Shown in pieces: positions 43,325 through 54,444 of a stretch of DNA of 64,000 nt. The stretch is from contig OX335645.2 of assembly GCA_946894095.1 (NCBI GenBank), forward strand, positions 20,111,001 through 20,175,000. The letters are read 5' to 3'. The translations under genes and the position numbers were made by a program. Origin of the DNA: Incurvaria masculella (taxonomy: Eukaryota > Arthropoda > Insecta > Lepidoptera > Incurvariidae). Numbering within the stretch: position 1 is the first letter of the stretch; every line of letters begins with the position of its first letter. The notes beneath the pieces were generated by a model. That model was given only the letters and a program-made list of their open reading frames with translations, made no database searches and was not told the DNA's origin.

Positions 43325-43703
43325 AGGCTTTTTATGTAACTGGCCGTGGTTGGCTAATACCACACCCACAGTCAAGATATCATTCCAAAACACCGCATTC
43401 CTGAAGAAATTAGGTGCCATGCCAGGATCTTCAGTTTATGAGCACGGTAACATGGAACTGAATCGAAAATATAGAAAAAAAAATCGACCATCTTTTCTTC
43501 CAATGCGATGGTACCAACCCGGGCGGGCTTAACCCTACCACCTAGAGGAGAAGGGGTCCTACAGTTTACCAGTATCTGCTTGCATGCGCGTGACATCTCG
43601 TTACTAATCCAACTCGGTAAGAGAAAGAAAGTGGTGCATGAATGGGGCGGGGTCCTGACCTCTGGAATGCAATGTAAGTCGCCGCGCCCGCGCCCCTGAG
43701 GTA
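43325..43703 (-). mobile_element. SINE (family C) with tRNA-like head
   Basis: The body on the minus strand is complete from the A-tail side (43,327) to GGTAGGGTTAAG. Near 43,570 the sequence changes into the head region of the tRNA type (GTGCATGAATGGGGCGGGGT on the plus strand, CGCGCCCCTGAGG at the end). An internal deletion removes part of the junction. Open frames inside are not genes. Confidence 0.7.
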
Positions 43704-43805
43704 CGGAAATAAAAAATAAATGTAAAATGCTATTCGAGACATCGAATCCTCTTTGAAATCCCCTTGGCAGAGCAGCGCGGGCGCTCACTCAATATGAATC
43801 ACGTA

Positions 43806-44606
43806 GTATTCCGGGAGGTCACGACATTTTTGGTCACGATAATGTAAATGGCTGAATCTGGGTTCACGTGTTAGAGACCAATCCTCTGATGCTAAATGTG
43901 TTGGTCTGCCTGTGCTAAGTGGTTGCGTTATCTAGATCGGCTATATAAAATAGATGTTGGTATGTACCTGCTGATGAATATACTGATTGTCTAGAAACAT
44001 TGACATGTAAAACAATTTTTATTTTTTTCTTCTTGTTGCCACTGGAGCAGAGCATCGCTTCAGGGTCCTTGCTAGTGGTGACGCTTGGTTCGGGTCACCT
44101 CTTCCCCTAAAATATGGTTGAGAGAGGCGATGGCTGGACCCGGCGTGATGCTCGTGAACGGGTGCTGCTTGTGGGGACTGGCCTGCTCCAATTGGCAACA
44201 TGTTAGATGACGGACATGACTTTGCAGAATAAACCGATATTTGTCATGAACTGTTGCATACGGCGTGAATGGTAGATTTTTGTGAATTAATATTAATTTA
44301 ATGTATTGACATAAACGGGTACCAATAACCCGTGTTTCTGTAAGCAGTGGCAAACAAATTTGTAAACTTAGACTAAGTGGACGTTGAAAAAAATCAGCGA
44401 AGTTTCTTGCCAGTTCTTCTTCGCCGTGAACTCTGAACTGGCTAATGATAAAATATGACAAATCCGAGTGCAGTGTGCTGCCTGTGGATGATGAATAAAC
44501 AATAAACAATAAACAATTGGTACCTCGGAGGGTTGGTCTTTATCTTGTGAACCCAGTTTCAGCCATTTACGTTATCGTTACCATTTTTGTCGTGACCTCC
44601 TAGTCT
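43806..44606. mobile_element. Element with terminal inverted repeats of about 75 bp
   Basis: The left end (GGAGGTCACGACATTTTTGG, then TAAATGGCTGAATCTGGGTT and GAGACCAATCCTC) is the imperfect inverse of the right end (44,527-44,600: GGGTTGGTCTT, AACCCAGTTTCAGCCATTTA, TTTTTGTCGTGACCTCC). About 640 bases lie between, including a retroposon tail. No transposase. Family unknown. Confidence 0.65.
44290..44517 (+). mobile_element. Retroposon 3' tail repeat, copy 2
   Basis: TGTAAACTTAGACTAAGTGG, CGAAGTTTCTTGCCAGTTCT and ATGATAAAATATGACAAATC are followed by GATGAATAAACAATAAACAA, a simple tail. It lies inside the element with long inverted repeats. Confidence 0.65.
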
Positions 44607-44609
44607 ATA

Positions 44610-45786
44610 GGGCCAGGCGGCAGGCGGCAGGCGAGTTTGATTTAGAAACCCCGTAGCGACGCAGCGCTGTAGCCGGCATACGACAGTACTATTATTCCTT
44701 GAGTTGTGTATATTTCAAAACGCTATTCTATTTGTATTTAGATGTAGAAGGAATCTCGTTCTTCAACTCATCCAAAAATTGTATCATTCAGCACATTGGC
44801 ATTATAAGTATACTAGCGTTTAAGTAAATATACTTTTTCGTACTAAGCAGGTACGTCGCTTATTCCAAGGAATGTGACAAGTATGTATGTATAATCGACC
44901 TTGTATGTATAGCGTTTGCCCGCGACTTCGTTAGTGTGGTGGAAAATATTATTTCTTCGTAATTGCATGTTTATTCCGGATGATGAGTACCCTGAATCTC
45001 CTCCGAGGTTAAAAAGCGACATTTAAATTGCATCGTTGTAATTGTAATTGTGTGAAGACCCACCTGGTCGGCCAGAGAGTGCTCGTCGGGGCTGCATAGC
45101 GTTGTCCCTCCGTCCCCTTTCTACCATCGATCAACGCGGAACAGGTAGGGAGTTATAATACAGATAAATAGCCTCTGCAGTCCGCGGGTGTACACTGAAA
45201 AAAATGATGAGGTCTGTTTTAGCACCGTCAAAATTCAGTTAATTGTAGTAAAGTATTTCCCATTACTATTAATGTATTATGGTAAGTATCTATAAATGAG
45301 CCAAAACAGTTAATATTAAACAGTTATTTTAACCGATTAAACATTACCACTTTATAAAAATAGTACGTGTGACAGATCAGATGACTTAAAAACGGTTATC
45401 TTAACTCACATTAAAGCTGACTAAATATCATTCGTGGAACTGTCCAGTTTCAAGAGATGCAATAATTTCAACAGATTGGACAATACCTCTTCACTGAATA
45501 TAAGACGAAAGTAAGAATGGAAAAAATAAAAATTTGTTAGTTTACAGAGTCCAACACTTGCAGGTAAAGGCATGCAATAAAATTAAAGATACAGTTAGCG
45601 CCATTTACCTTTCCCTGGATCTCCGGAACGCAGCCGCTCAAGACCTTCAGACTACCCGCAACTACAATATTCGTCAACGGCGGAACAAGTCAAATTGACA
45701 GCTCCCCGTTGACCGCCGCTGGACACGGGAGCTCTTCTGATGATGAGCCTTCGTTAAGCATAACGTTACAAATGCGAGCTGTCCCA
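44610..45786. other. No recognisable gene
   Basis: GGCAGGCGGCAGGCG occurs near 44,615. The segment 45,190-45,550 is AT-rich with AACAGTTA and ACGGTTA motifs. Nothing was identified. Confidence 0.4.
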
Positions 45787-46157
45787 CTTTTTTTAATGAA
45801 ACCTGACACGGATGGCTAATACCACACAACTACCGCTATGATATTAGCCCAATACACCTTTTACGGCCTTCCCTTTATGAGAACGACTAACTTGAACTGG
45901 ATGGAAGACACGGTCAACTTTTTCATTGCCGATTCGACCATCTTTTCATCCAATGCGACGGTACCAACCCGGGCGGACTTACACCCTACCATCTTGTAGG
46001 GGAAATGGACCTACAGTATTACATGGATTCAGAACAATGGAGCAGCTCGCGTTCGTGACAAAATGCAATTATCCAACTCAGAAAGAGAAAGAAAGTGGTG
46101 CATGATCGGGGCGAGGATTTGAAGCAAGTCTCCGCGCCACTAGGCTACGAGCTGCTC
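45787..46157 (-). mobile_element. SINE (family C) with tRNA-like head, full length
   Basis: On the plus strand it runs from a T run (45,787) through GATGGCTAATACCACAC, ACTTGAACTGGATGGAAG and GTACCAACCCGGGCGG to AGTATTACATGGATTCAGAA. It then crosses into the tRNA-type head (GAGCAGCTCGCGTTCGTGAC, GAGGATTTGAAGCAAG, CCGCGCCACTAGGC). Confidence 0.8.
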
Positions 46158-46162
46158 AAAGT

Positions 46163-46233
46163 TTTACATTGGTTCCGCGGTTCGGAACCCATGTAAAACT
46201 GTAGGGCCCTTCCCCTACAAGGTAGTAGGGTTA
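46163..46233 (+). mobile_element. SINE body start (family C), inverted next to the preceding copy
   Basis: GGTTCGGAACCCATGTAAAA, CTGTAGGGCCCTTCCCCTAC and GGTAGTAGGGTTAAG are the start of the shared body on the plus strand, without a head. It forms a tail-to-tail partial inverted pair with the copy at 45,787. Confidence 0.65.
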
Positions 46234-46697
46234 AGTTTAAAAATATCATAGTTTCCAGTTAGTTGAGGTTTGTTTGCTGTAAATAACGAAAAAAACCAAA
46301 GACTAAATTAGATTCCTTCTTGGTTTTGTCACGTGTTTATGCGATAATTGAACAGAATGTCTACCTCGGCTGGCGTGGTGAGTTTGGCTCGGGCGGGGCT
46401 TCATTCAATCAACGGGAGCAGTCGTAGCGCAGGCTAATGTCTCAATCTAACGGCCAAATGCAATGTACGTCCCTTCGCCTGAATGAAGCGCGCCTAATTG
46501 CATTATGCTTGTTGCTAATGCTAAATGCTAATTGTATTATTCTACACTTTTCCAGAAAAAATATATTCACTCCTGAACCAGCATCACGTTTACTAATGTT
46601 CTGAAAAAATCCAATTTAAGTCCTTTAGACACGCACTGCGGTCAGCAGTATTTATTCTACTCTTGAAGAAGGATTGTAAAGGTATCTTTAAAGTCCT
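46234..46697. other. No recognisable gene
   Basis: Unique sequence. Nothing is supported. Confidence 0.4.
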
Positions 46698-46940
46698 GGG
46701 GGCCCATTCAGGTAAGAGTTAGATCGAGTTCGGGAGTGAGTTAACCTAAAAATAACTGGGAAATATATTATTATTTAAATAACGGAACCGTTATTTATAC
46801 TTAAAACGTATTTACGGGACAGACCAGATTTTTACTTAACTGTAATGATGTTCAAGAAGTGTGGAAACATTGAATATGTAAAAAAGTGAGTTGATATTTA
46901 GTGACGAATTCGAACTCACTCTTGCCCTGAATGGACCCCC
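46698..46940 (+). mobile_element. MITE G, fullest copy
   Basis: The ends GGGGGCCCATTCAGGTAAGA and CTTGCCCTGAATGGACCCC are inverted repeats. Inside are ATAACGGAACCGTTAT, a small palindrome, and GTGAGTTGATATTTAG. Fragments of this family lie at 9609 and 9895. Confidence 0.7.
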
Positions 46941-47044
46941 TGGTCTTATTTGCGGCATCACTCAGCAGGCTCATGTTGAGGCTGCACGAAGAATCTAAAA
47001 CACATTTTGACCTTAGATCGTCAATTCATATTAATTTATGTTTT

Positions 47045-47205
47045 TATCTGTGATTCTAAATATTTTTGTAAACTTAGACAAAGTGGACGATGAAAAAAAA
47101 ACCAGCGGAGTTTCTTGCCAGTTTTTCAGTTGTCCTGATAAAATATGACAAATCCGAGGGCAGTCTCGGATGATGAATAAACAATAAAAAAGAATAAACA
47201 ATTAA
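47045..47205 (+). mobile_element. Retroposon 3' tail repeat, copy 3
   Basis: TTTGTAAACTTAGACAAAGT, AGCGGAGTTTCTTGCCAGTT, ATAAAATATGACAAATCCGA and a GATGAATAAACAATAAA tail. Confidence 0.65.
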
Positions 47206-47694
47206 AAAGGAATTATTCCTTTTTTATCTAAGATTGACCTATAGGTGTCTTTGCTCTGGATCCTTGGGGCGTAGCTTCTTTCGACCTGTGTGTAACCTTT
47301 TTAAAGTATAAACGTAATAACATGAATATAATTATGAAAATATATATTTTTAATTGGTTGTAATATGATTATTGAGCGCATGTAAACCATATGACCACAA
47401 TTAATTGAAGAAGGATGAAGATTGCGATGGGGGAGCCAAAAATCCGATGCCTTAGTCCCAAGTCTCAGAAGAATAGGCATTTTCGAAGGGAATCATACGT
47501 CTTAAAACAGAGGTCGGGCGTGGCAGGTCGCGCCGCAGCCGTCCAAAAGCCGCGCCTCGCGACGGCGACGCCTCATGTCGGCCGCGGGTCGCTGAACCGC
47601 ATTATTCACCCTCTCTGCTCCTTCGCACGTCCCACGTGTGTGCTTCCATAACACGAGTGCGTATTCAAACATTCTTTAAAATGGTAAAAACATC
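47206..47694. other. No recognisable gene; GC patch at 47,510-47,600
   Basis: A 78-codon plus frame at 47,415 crosses the GC patch (GGTCGCGCCGCAGCCGTCC). No domain was recognised. Confidence 0.35.
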
Positions 47695-48044
47695 TTAAAG
47701 ATGTTCCGACCCATACAATGTTTTTTTTACACAGAACGCAAAAAGTATTGCACTTTAAGGCACGAATTCGTCAAAAATATTGAATATAGCCATAGTAGTT
47801 GCAGCGAAAAAATATTCAGAATTTCAGGTTTAATGGTTTAGTTGTAATTGCCGATTAGAAGTTTTACACCGTTAGATGGCGCTGTTAAATAAAATCGTAT
47901 TTAAATAAATTGTAACAAAACCAATAATCCTGAAATTGTGAAATTGTTTTCGCTGCAAGTAATATGACTATATTAAATATACTTATAGCAATACTTTTTG
48001 CGTTGTGTGTGCTAACAACTTTATATGGGTCGGAACAGCCTTAA
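47695..48044 (+). mobile_element. TTAA-flanked MITE D, complete
   Basis: A 342-bp element (47,699-48,040) between TTAA copies at 47,695-47,698 and 48,041-48,044. The ends are AGATGTTCCGACCCATAC and ATGGGTCGGAACAGCC. Internal blocks: TATTGCACTTTAAGGCACGA, TGCAGCGAAAA, GTTTTACACCGTTAGATGGC. The two halves are partly inverse to each other. Confidence 0.85.
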
Positions 48045-48170
48045 TGTTTCTGTTTCACGCATAGATAAAAAGGGAGGAGACACATATGTCATCGAGCGCA
48101 TACTATGGGGGACCCGCTGTCTCCAATTTTTTAAAACTACCAATCCAATTTAAACGTACATGCCACGGTA

Positions 48171-48436
48171 GTCAGCCTCGGTACATCAGAGTGCGACGGC
48201 TTGCGATTCGATAGGCTGGGAAAGCACCTCTGAGCGCCGTTAGGTTCTGGATGGACAATTTTCAACCGTTGAGGCTGGCCATGGTTCGGATTCCACGTAA
48301 AACTGTAGGTCCCCTTCCTTGCTTACTAGGTTTTAGGGTTAATACCGCCCGAGTTGGTACCATCGCATTGAATGAACGATGGTCAAAGCGGCAATGAAAA
48401 TTGTCCGTATTTTCCATCCAGTTCAATGTAGCCGAG
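48171..48436 (+). mobile_element. SINE (family C) with divergent 5S-like head, 3' truncated
   Basis: The head GTCAGCCTCGGTACATCAGA, GTGCGACGGCTTGCGATTCG, then GTTCTGGATGG differs from the 5S head at 21,876 but keeps the overall layout. The body follows (GGCCATGGTTCGGATTCCAC and GTACCATCGCATTGAATGAA) and stops after GTTCAATGTAGCC. Confidence 0.7.
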
Positions 48437-50240
48437 CTACATTAGAGCTATCTTAGAGCACAATCGCGCGCGGTGGCGATGCTATGTGGCATACAACGCG
48501 CCGCCGGATTACCATACAATTATATGGTCATTTTGACCAAATAGCCACGTCTCTTTACTTTCTCTTCAGTGGTTTCACGCCTAACAAGTCCTACAAAAGT
48601 GGTACATTCGACTAGCATATTTTACTATAGATCCTTTATCTATACATAAGTTCGCTAAATTATGGAATGCAAATTTTAAGTACCTGCCGAAGTACAACCT
48701 GGGGTCCTTCAAGAAGAATGGTTTTCGAGCCCCTTGTTATTTCAAAAGCTCATGGGTGTCGTCAAACACCAAGCTAATGTGTACTTAAAAAAACATTGGA
48801 ATTAAAATAATTGTATATTTACTTTCACTTCGGTTTACAAATAACGGGTTCTTTTCTTGGAGTTTAGATTGTACACTCTACAAGTGTCGTTATTTAATTG
48901 ATAAGTATGATTATTTCTATTTTATTATTAAATAAATATAAATCCTAGACGAAAAACATGGAGCATGATACAAAGTAATTGCAAGAAAGAAAGACCTCAT
49001 AAATAATTTTCTATGAATGTATTTATTTGAACCCATTAATGGAATAACTATAGTGAAAGCCAAGCATTTCGTAACCAAACAAAAACGGGGCATGCTTTAC
49101 GATTAAAATGAGTGAAAAAAGTATTCAAAAGAAAACTTCACTCTAATCTGTGTGTAAGAAAACTGTAAAACTCTATTGCGGAAAACTTTGATTCCGTTCT
49201 GGACTGAGTTTAATTGGATCAAGCCCACACACTCGTTATTGCGGCATCCGGGGCCGCCTACGCTGTGTGTGCCTTCCGAATTTTAATAAACCGGTTCGGC
49301 GGCCTGCGGAATTTCGAACGTTAAAAGAATGCGATTACAAATTTCCGTTTTACGTGATCGAGTGGCGGGCGGAGGGCGCGCGCCCGCCCAGCGTCACCCC
49401 CCGCCCCGCCCCGCACCCCCGGACACCGGCGACATTCTGTTGGCACCGATTACGGATAAGTGCGTCGGTGAAAGTTTTTCTTCTTTATGGCTTCGAAAGG
49501 TTTTTTATTAAACAGATTTCTGCACAGCGCCGACTTTGCGAAAAAATACTAACTCGATCTCGAAATTTTTCTGTGTCGCCGCTGTAGTTTGAATAAAGCC
49601 GCTTCACAAAGAGGCAAAATAACAGCAACCAGATTGAACGACCAGGCACGTTATACAATATGGCTAGATTTAGTATAACTTGCAACACGCAACTCTTCCA
49701 TTAAAATAACACTGTAGGAGAATTCAAAATTATGGGTATACAGCAGGTGGAAAAATTGATAGACGCAATCTCCGCGAATGGTATGTTTTGCTGGTTCGGG
49801 TCCAGCCTTGCAGAATATCCGTAAAGTAGTTCTTTTTACTGGGCTCTTTCTTTATTTAATGTGTCCTTGCTTCACGGTCGATAATATTACATTCCTTAAA
49901 ATACCAACAATTAAAAAGCACCTAAGTGAATGTGAATTCATGGCTTATAATGACTACATCTAAAAAACCTTAACACCAATCACCGATGTAATAATCCTAA
50001 CAAAAAACTGGTTAATTTAAGGTAGGAATTCATGTTTATGGTAAGTTATTTCGGCAAGTATCAAAGTATCCTAAAAGCATTGCGACGCGATCCTTTTGTT
50101 CTTTTTTGACACTACTAACCCGCCCTCTTTATTCCCACTATCTGAAAGCTAGCTCGACGACAGCCCGCCTCGCACCAGCGGCGCCAGCCAACTCGCCGTC
50201 ACTATAAACCCGCTCAAGTGTTTGTATTTATTTATGAATT
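48437..50240. other. No gene supported; GC-rich block at 49,250-49,450
   Basis: A 106-codon plus frame at 49,267 and a 60-codon one at 49,329 cross a block with GCGGGCGGAGGGCGCGCGCC and C runs; composition explains them. GTGTCCTTGCTTCACGGTCGA near 49,861 also occurs near 2288 in similar form (CATATCCTTGCTTCACGGTCGA), so an old repeat may link the two. Confidence 0.35.
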
Positions 50241-50241
50241 A

Positions 50242-51376
50242 CTAGCTGCGGTACCCGGCTCCGCTCGGGTTAGTGTCGGCTAAATTATCTCATGGATAAA
50301 AAGTAGCCCACATGACTGGTCCAAAATAGGGTCAAACTGGTCCAGGACAATGTATCCATGTACCAAATTTAATCAAGATCGTTCGAGCCGAAATAGCATG
50401 ATTTAATGAGAAACATCCAATAATTCCCATTTAGAGCTTCGTTGACGTTTGGTGGCTATTTAAAAAAAAAACATTTGCCGCGAGAACCTTTCTGCACTTT
50501 CACTGCTACATTGCTTACCTAGTAAGTAACGTGTAACGTAGGTAAGTTTTGCGTGGACTCCAACCCACAGCCAGCCTCAACATCGAAAACAGTAACCCAT
50601 CTCGAACCTGACTGCTCCCAGAGATGCTATACATTGATAAAATACGCACATAAATCAGGTAAGTGGTTCGCATGTTATAAGACTTTAAGACTCACTACTT
50701 ACCCTTCTGGTAATGAAGCGTTATATTATGTAATCTATAAGTTTTTAGTAGAATCAGGCTAGACGTAGATACAATGCACATCTAAATCGAGTAATTGGTT
50801 CTCAAGGATTTTATTCTGTTGGTCGCTCCTCCGGCGATTTATCGTGATGCCAAGTAGTCCTAAAGTTGCAGGAAATACCAAGCCGTACTTCAGTAAAAGT
50901 AAGCGCTGCCGCCGCAAAGCCGAGCCGTGCATAGCGTTGCAGTTTGTATGACAGCCCCATCTTAGCGTAAGCGGAACTGAATTCTATTTAGCCAATCCTA
51001 ATTCCCGGGTAGTTAAATGTACATGTACTAAGTTTTACAAATCGCTAGTGCCTTGAAAATTCGCCAAACGGACACCAAACAGTCACGACGTCTGCCCTCC
51101 CCCCGCCGCCGCTCCCCGCCACCGTCCCCGGCTCTTCTCCCCGTAGTGTGAAGTATCGCTACCGGCATCGTTTTCGCAGCCCCGTGAAAGTTCTAAAGCC
51201 CATGGGCACATAAATTGTAGCCTATGTGTTATTCTGATGTATAAGCTATATTATTGTAAAGTTTCATTAGAATCCATTCAGTGGTTTTTACGTGAAAGAG
51301 TAACAAACATCCATCCATCCATCCATCCATCCATCCATCCATCCATTATTACAAACTTTCCCCTTTATATTATTTA
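50242..51376 (-). mobile_element. Helitron, first of a tandem pair
   Basis: Minus orientation. The 3' end at 50,242 is the hairpin ACCCG ... CGGGT, spacer ACCGCAG and CTAG with T beyond. The element has a CATC tetranucleotide run at 51,310-51,343. The 5' end (51,376) abuts the CTAG of the next copy and has lost the final TC. No helicase; it is non-autonomous, 1135 bp. Confidence 0.75.
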
Positions 51377-52518
51377 CTAGCTGCGGTACCCGGCTCCGCT
51401 CGGGTTAGTGTCGGCTAAATTATCTCATGGATAAAAAGTAGCCCACATGACTGGTCCAAAATAGGGTCAAACTGGTCCAGGACAATGTATCCATGTACCA
51501 AATTTAATCAAGATCGTTCGAGCCGAAATAGCATGATTTAATGAGAAACATCCAATAATTCCCATTTAGAGCTTCGTTGACGTTTGGTGGCTATTTAAAA
51601 AAAAACATTTGCCGCGAGAACCTTTCTGCACTTTCACTGCTACATTGCTTACCTAGTAAGTAACGTGTAACGTAGGTAAGTTTTGCGTGGACTCCAACCC
51701 ACAGCCAGCCTCAACATCGAAAACAGTAACCCATCTCGAACCTGACTGCTCCCAGAGATGCTATACATTGATAAAATACGCATATAAATCAGGTAAGTGG
51801 TTCGCATGTTATAAGGCTTTAAGACTCACTACTTACCCTTCTGGTAATGAAGCGTTATATTATGTTATATATAAGTTTTTAGTAAAATCAGGCTAGACGT
51901 AGATACAATGCACATCTAAATCGAGTAATTGGTTCTCAAGGATTTTATTCTGTTGGTCGCTCCTCCGGCGATTTAGCGTGATGCCAAGTAGTCCTAAAGT
52001 TGCAGGAAATACCAAGCCGTACTTCAGTAAAAGTAAGCGATGCCGCCGCAAAGCCGAGCCGTGCATAGCATTGCAGTTTGTATGACAGCCCCATCTTAGC
52101 GTAAGCGGAACTGAATTCTATTTAGCCAATCCTAATTCCCGGGTAGTTAAATGTACATGTACTAAGTTTTACAAATCGCTAGTGCCTTGAAAATTCGCCA
52201 AACGGACACCAAACAGTCACGACGTCTGCCCTCACGTCCCGCCGCTCCCCGCCACCGCCCCCGGCTCCTCTCCCCCTAGTGTGAAGTAGCGCTACCGGCA
52301 TCGTTTTCGCAGCCCCGTGAAAGTTCTGAAGCCCATGGGCACATAAATTGTAGCCTATGTGTTATTCTGATGTATAAGCTATATTATTGTAAAGTTTCAT
52401 TAGAATCCATTCAGTAGTTTTTACGTGAAAGAGTAACAAACATCCATCCATCCATCCATCCATCCATCCATCCATCCATCCATTATTACAAACTTTCCCC
52501 TTGATAATATTTATTAGA
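51377..52518 (-). mobile_element. Helitron, second of a tandem pair
   Basis: Almost identical to the copy before it. The 3' end is at 51,377 (CTAG). The 5' end reads A then TCTAATAAATATTATCAAGG on the minus strand, the A|TC junction of Helitrons. The CATC run is at 52,441-52,482. Differences to copy 1 are few (for example near 52,230-52,275). Confidence 0.8.
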
Positions 52519-52670
52519 TATAGATTTGTAATTAAAACTAAAACGTCTTATCCTTAATTCATAAAAAAATGCAACTAATTCCACATCGTGTGTACGATCT
52601 TACTTAAGAATCATCTCCAAAAGTTATGGCAGCAACTGCTTTTAAACAGTGATTATTATCTCATTCATTT

Positions 52671-52801
52671 TTAGGTTTCCGTACCGAAAGGGTGCCAAAT
52701 GGAACCCTATTGCCAAGCCTCCGCTGTCCGTCCGCCCCTCCATCCGTCCGTATGTCACAAGGCTCTATGTCATGAACCGTAATAGGTAGACAGCTGAAAT
52801 T
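52671..52801 (-). mobile_element. Family B repeat, copy 5, left part
   Basis: TTTCCGTACCGAAAGGGTGC, a CCGTCCG-type tract and GCTGAAATTTTC. The right part continues at 53,203 after a SINE. Confidence 0.8.
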
Positions 52802-53202
52802 TTCTTTTTTTTTTTTTATGCGACCTGACATGGATGGCTAAAACCACACAACTACCGTTATGATATTAGCCCAATACACCACATTCCCTAAGGAATAAGT
52901 TGCCATGCCAGGACCTTCCCTTTATGAGCACGGCTACATTGAACTGGATGGAAAACACGGACAATTTTTCAGTGCCGTTTCGACCATCTTTTCATCCAAT
53001 GCGATGGTACCCACCCGGGCGGGCTTAAACCCTACCACCTAGTAGGGGAAGGGGACCTACAGTTTTACATGGATTCCGAACCATGGAGCAGTTCGCATTC
53101 GTGACGAAATTCACTTGTCGAACTCTGAAAGAGAAAGACAGTGGTGCAAGTTGGTATTGAACCCGGGCCTCTGGTACGCTAGGCCAGTCCCCGCGCCACT
53201 TT
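52802..53202 (-). mobile_element. SINE (family C) with tRNA-like head inside a family B repeat
   Basis: The T run at 52,802 is the A tail on the minus strand. The body is complete: GACATGGATGGCTAAAACC, GGAACCTTCCC-type blocks, GTACCCACCCGGGCGG and CATGGATTCCGAACCATGG. The tRNA-type head follows, with TATTGAACCCGGGCC (B box on the minus strand) and CCGCGCCACT at the end. TTTTC/TTTCAC at the borders suggests a short target duplication. Confidence 0.85.
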
Positions 53203-53357
53203 CACTTTTCAGTGTGTATTTTTGTTGCCGCTATAACGACAAATCGCTTAACTATTTGGCCCACCATAAAAAATACCCAATTTCATTGTTTCAAAACTTT
53301 TATAATGGTACAGAACCCTTTGTGAGCGAGTCTGACTCGCACTTGGGCGGTTTTTAG
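53203..53357 (-). mobile_element. Family B repeat, copy 5, right part
   Basis: CAGTGTGTATTTTTGTTGCC, then GGTACAGAACCCTTTGTGAG and GACTCGCACTTGGGCGG complete the repeat broken by the SINE. Confidence 0.75.
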
Positions 53358-53693
53358 GGTTCCGTACCAAATGGGTGAAAACGGAACCCTATTACTAAGC
53401 CTCCGCTGTCCGTCCGTCCGTCCGTCCGTTCGTCCGTCCGTCTGTCCGTCCGTCCGTCCGTCCGTCTGTCCGTCCGTCCGTCTGTCACAGGGCTGTATCT
53501 CATGAACCGTAATAGGTAGGGAGCTGAAATTTTCACAAAGTGTGTATTTATTTTGCCGTTATAACAACAAATAGGTAAAATAAAAAAATCATAAAAATTA
53601 AAGGGGGGCCCCATACAAAAAACGTGATTTTTTTGTGTTGATGGTACGGAACCATTCGTTTGCGAGTCCGACTCGCACTTGGGCGGTTTTTGG
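53358..53693 (-). mobile_element. Family B repeat, copy 6
   Basis: Starts GGGTTCCGTACCAAATGGG and carries a long CCGT tract (53,407-53,486) with a few CTGT variants. It ends GACTCGCACTTGGGCGG. Reverse orientation. Confidence 0.85.
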
Positions 53694-54114
53694 AAAATAA
53701 AATGTACATAAAGAATTAATCTCTTTTAACACAATACCCAAAACTTTTAACGGTCCGTACATTTTGCAGGAAATTACATTGCGGTGGTGGTTGGAATTGA
53801 AATAATATCTCCAGAAAATCACTCCGAGCGTCAAACTTTCGTTCAACCACCCAACTTTCTGTGTTCACTTCCTTGCAGAGCCAACTTTATTTTCAAAGGC
53901 GAAAGCGGCTGACAGGTAAATAATGTAAAAACATACATTTCAAGGAGGAAAAAGAGAATAAGAAAAACTAAGTTATCAAAGTATTAGTACTACGCATCCA
54001 ATAGTAGTGTTCCAAAGAGAATTGATTGAAGTAAAACATATTTTTTCCTTTGGAATATTTCAATGTCTGCCTTGTCGTGTCTTTCGTGGGCTGTACCCTT
54101 TTTGGGCTTAATAT
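53694..54114. other. No recognisable gene
   Basis: Unique-looking spacer between two family B repeats. Confidence 0.4.
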
Positions 54115-54444
54115 TAGGGTTCCGTACCCAAAGGGTGAAAACGGAACCCTATTACTAAGCCTCTTTTGTCCGTCCGTCCGTCCGTCCGTCCGTCCGTCCG
54201 TCCGTCCGTCCGTCTGTCCGTCTGTCACAGGGCTGTATCTCAGTAACCGTAACAGATAGACAGCTGAAATTTTCACAGAATGTGTATTTATTTTGCCGCT
54301 ATAACAACAAATAGATAAGATTTAGAAATAATTAAAATTAAAGGGGGTCCCCATACAAAAAACGTGATTTTTTTGTATACATTTTTTTACGATGGTACGG
54401 AACCCTTCGTGTGCGAGTCCGACTCGCACTTGGCCGGTTTTTTG
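54115..54444 (-). mobile_element. Family B repeat, copy 7
   Basis: GGGTTCCGTACCCAAAGGGT, a pure CCGT tract (54,170-54,213), GGGGTCCCCATACAAAAAAC and GTCCGACTCGCACTTGGCCG at the end. Confidence 0.88.

Noticed and set aside
45736..45760. CTGATGATGAG considered as a hammerhead core
   Set aside because: No GAAA element or second stem strand follows within a plausible distance.
50553..51896. Pair of matching 69-codon frames
   Set aside because: They are the same position in two tandem Helitron copies and have no domain.
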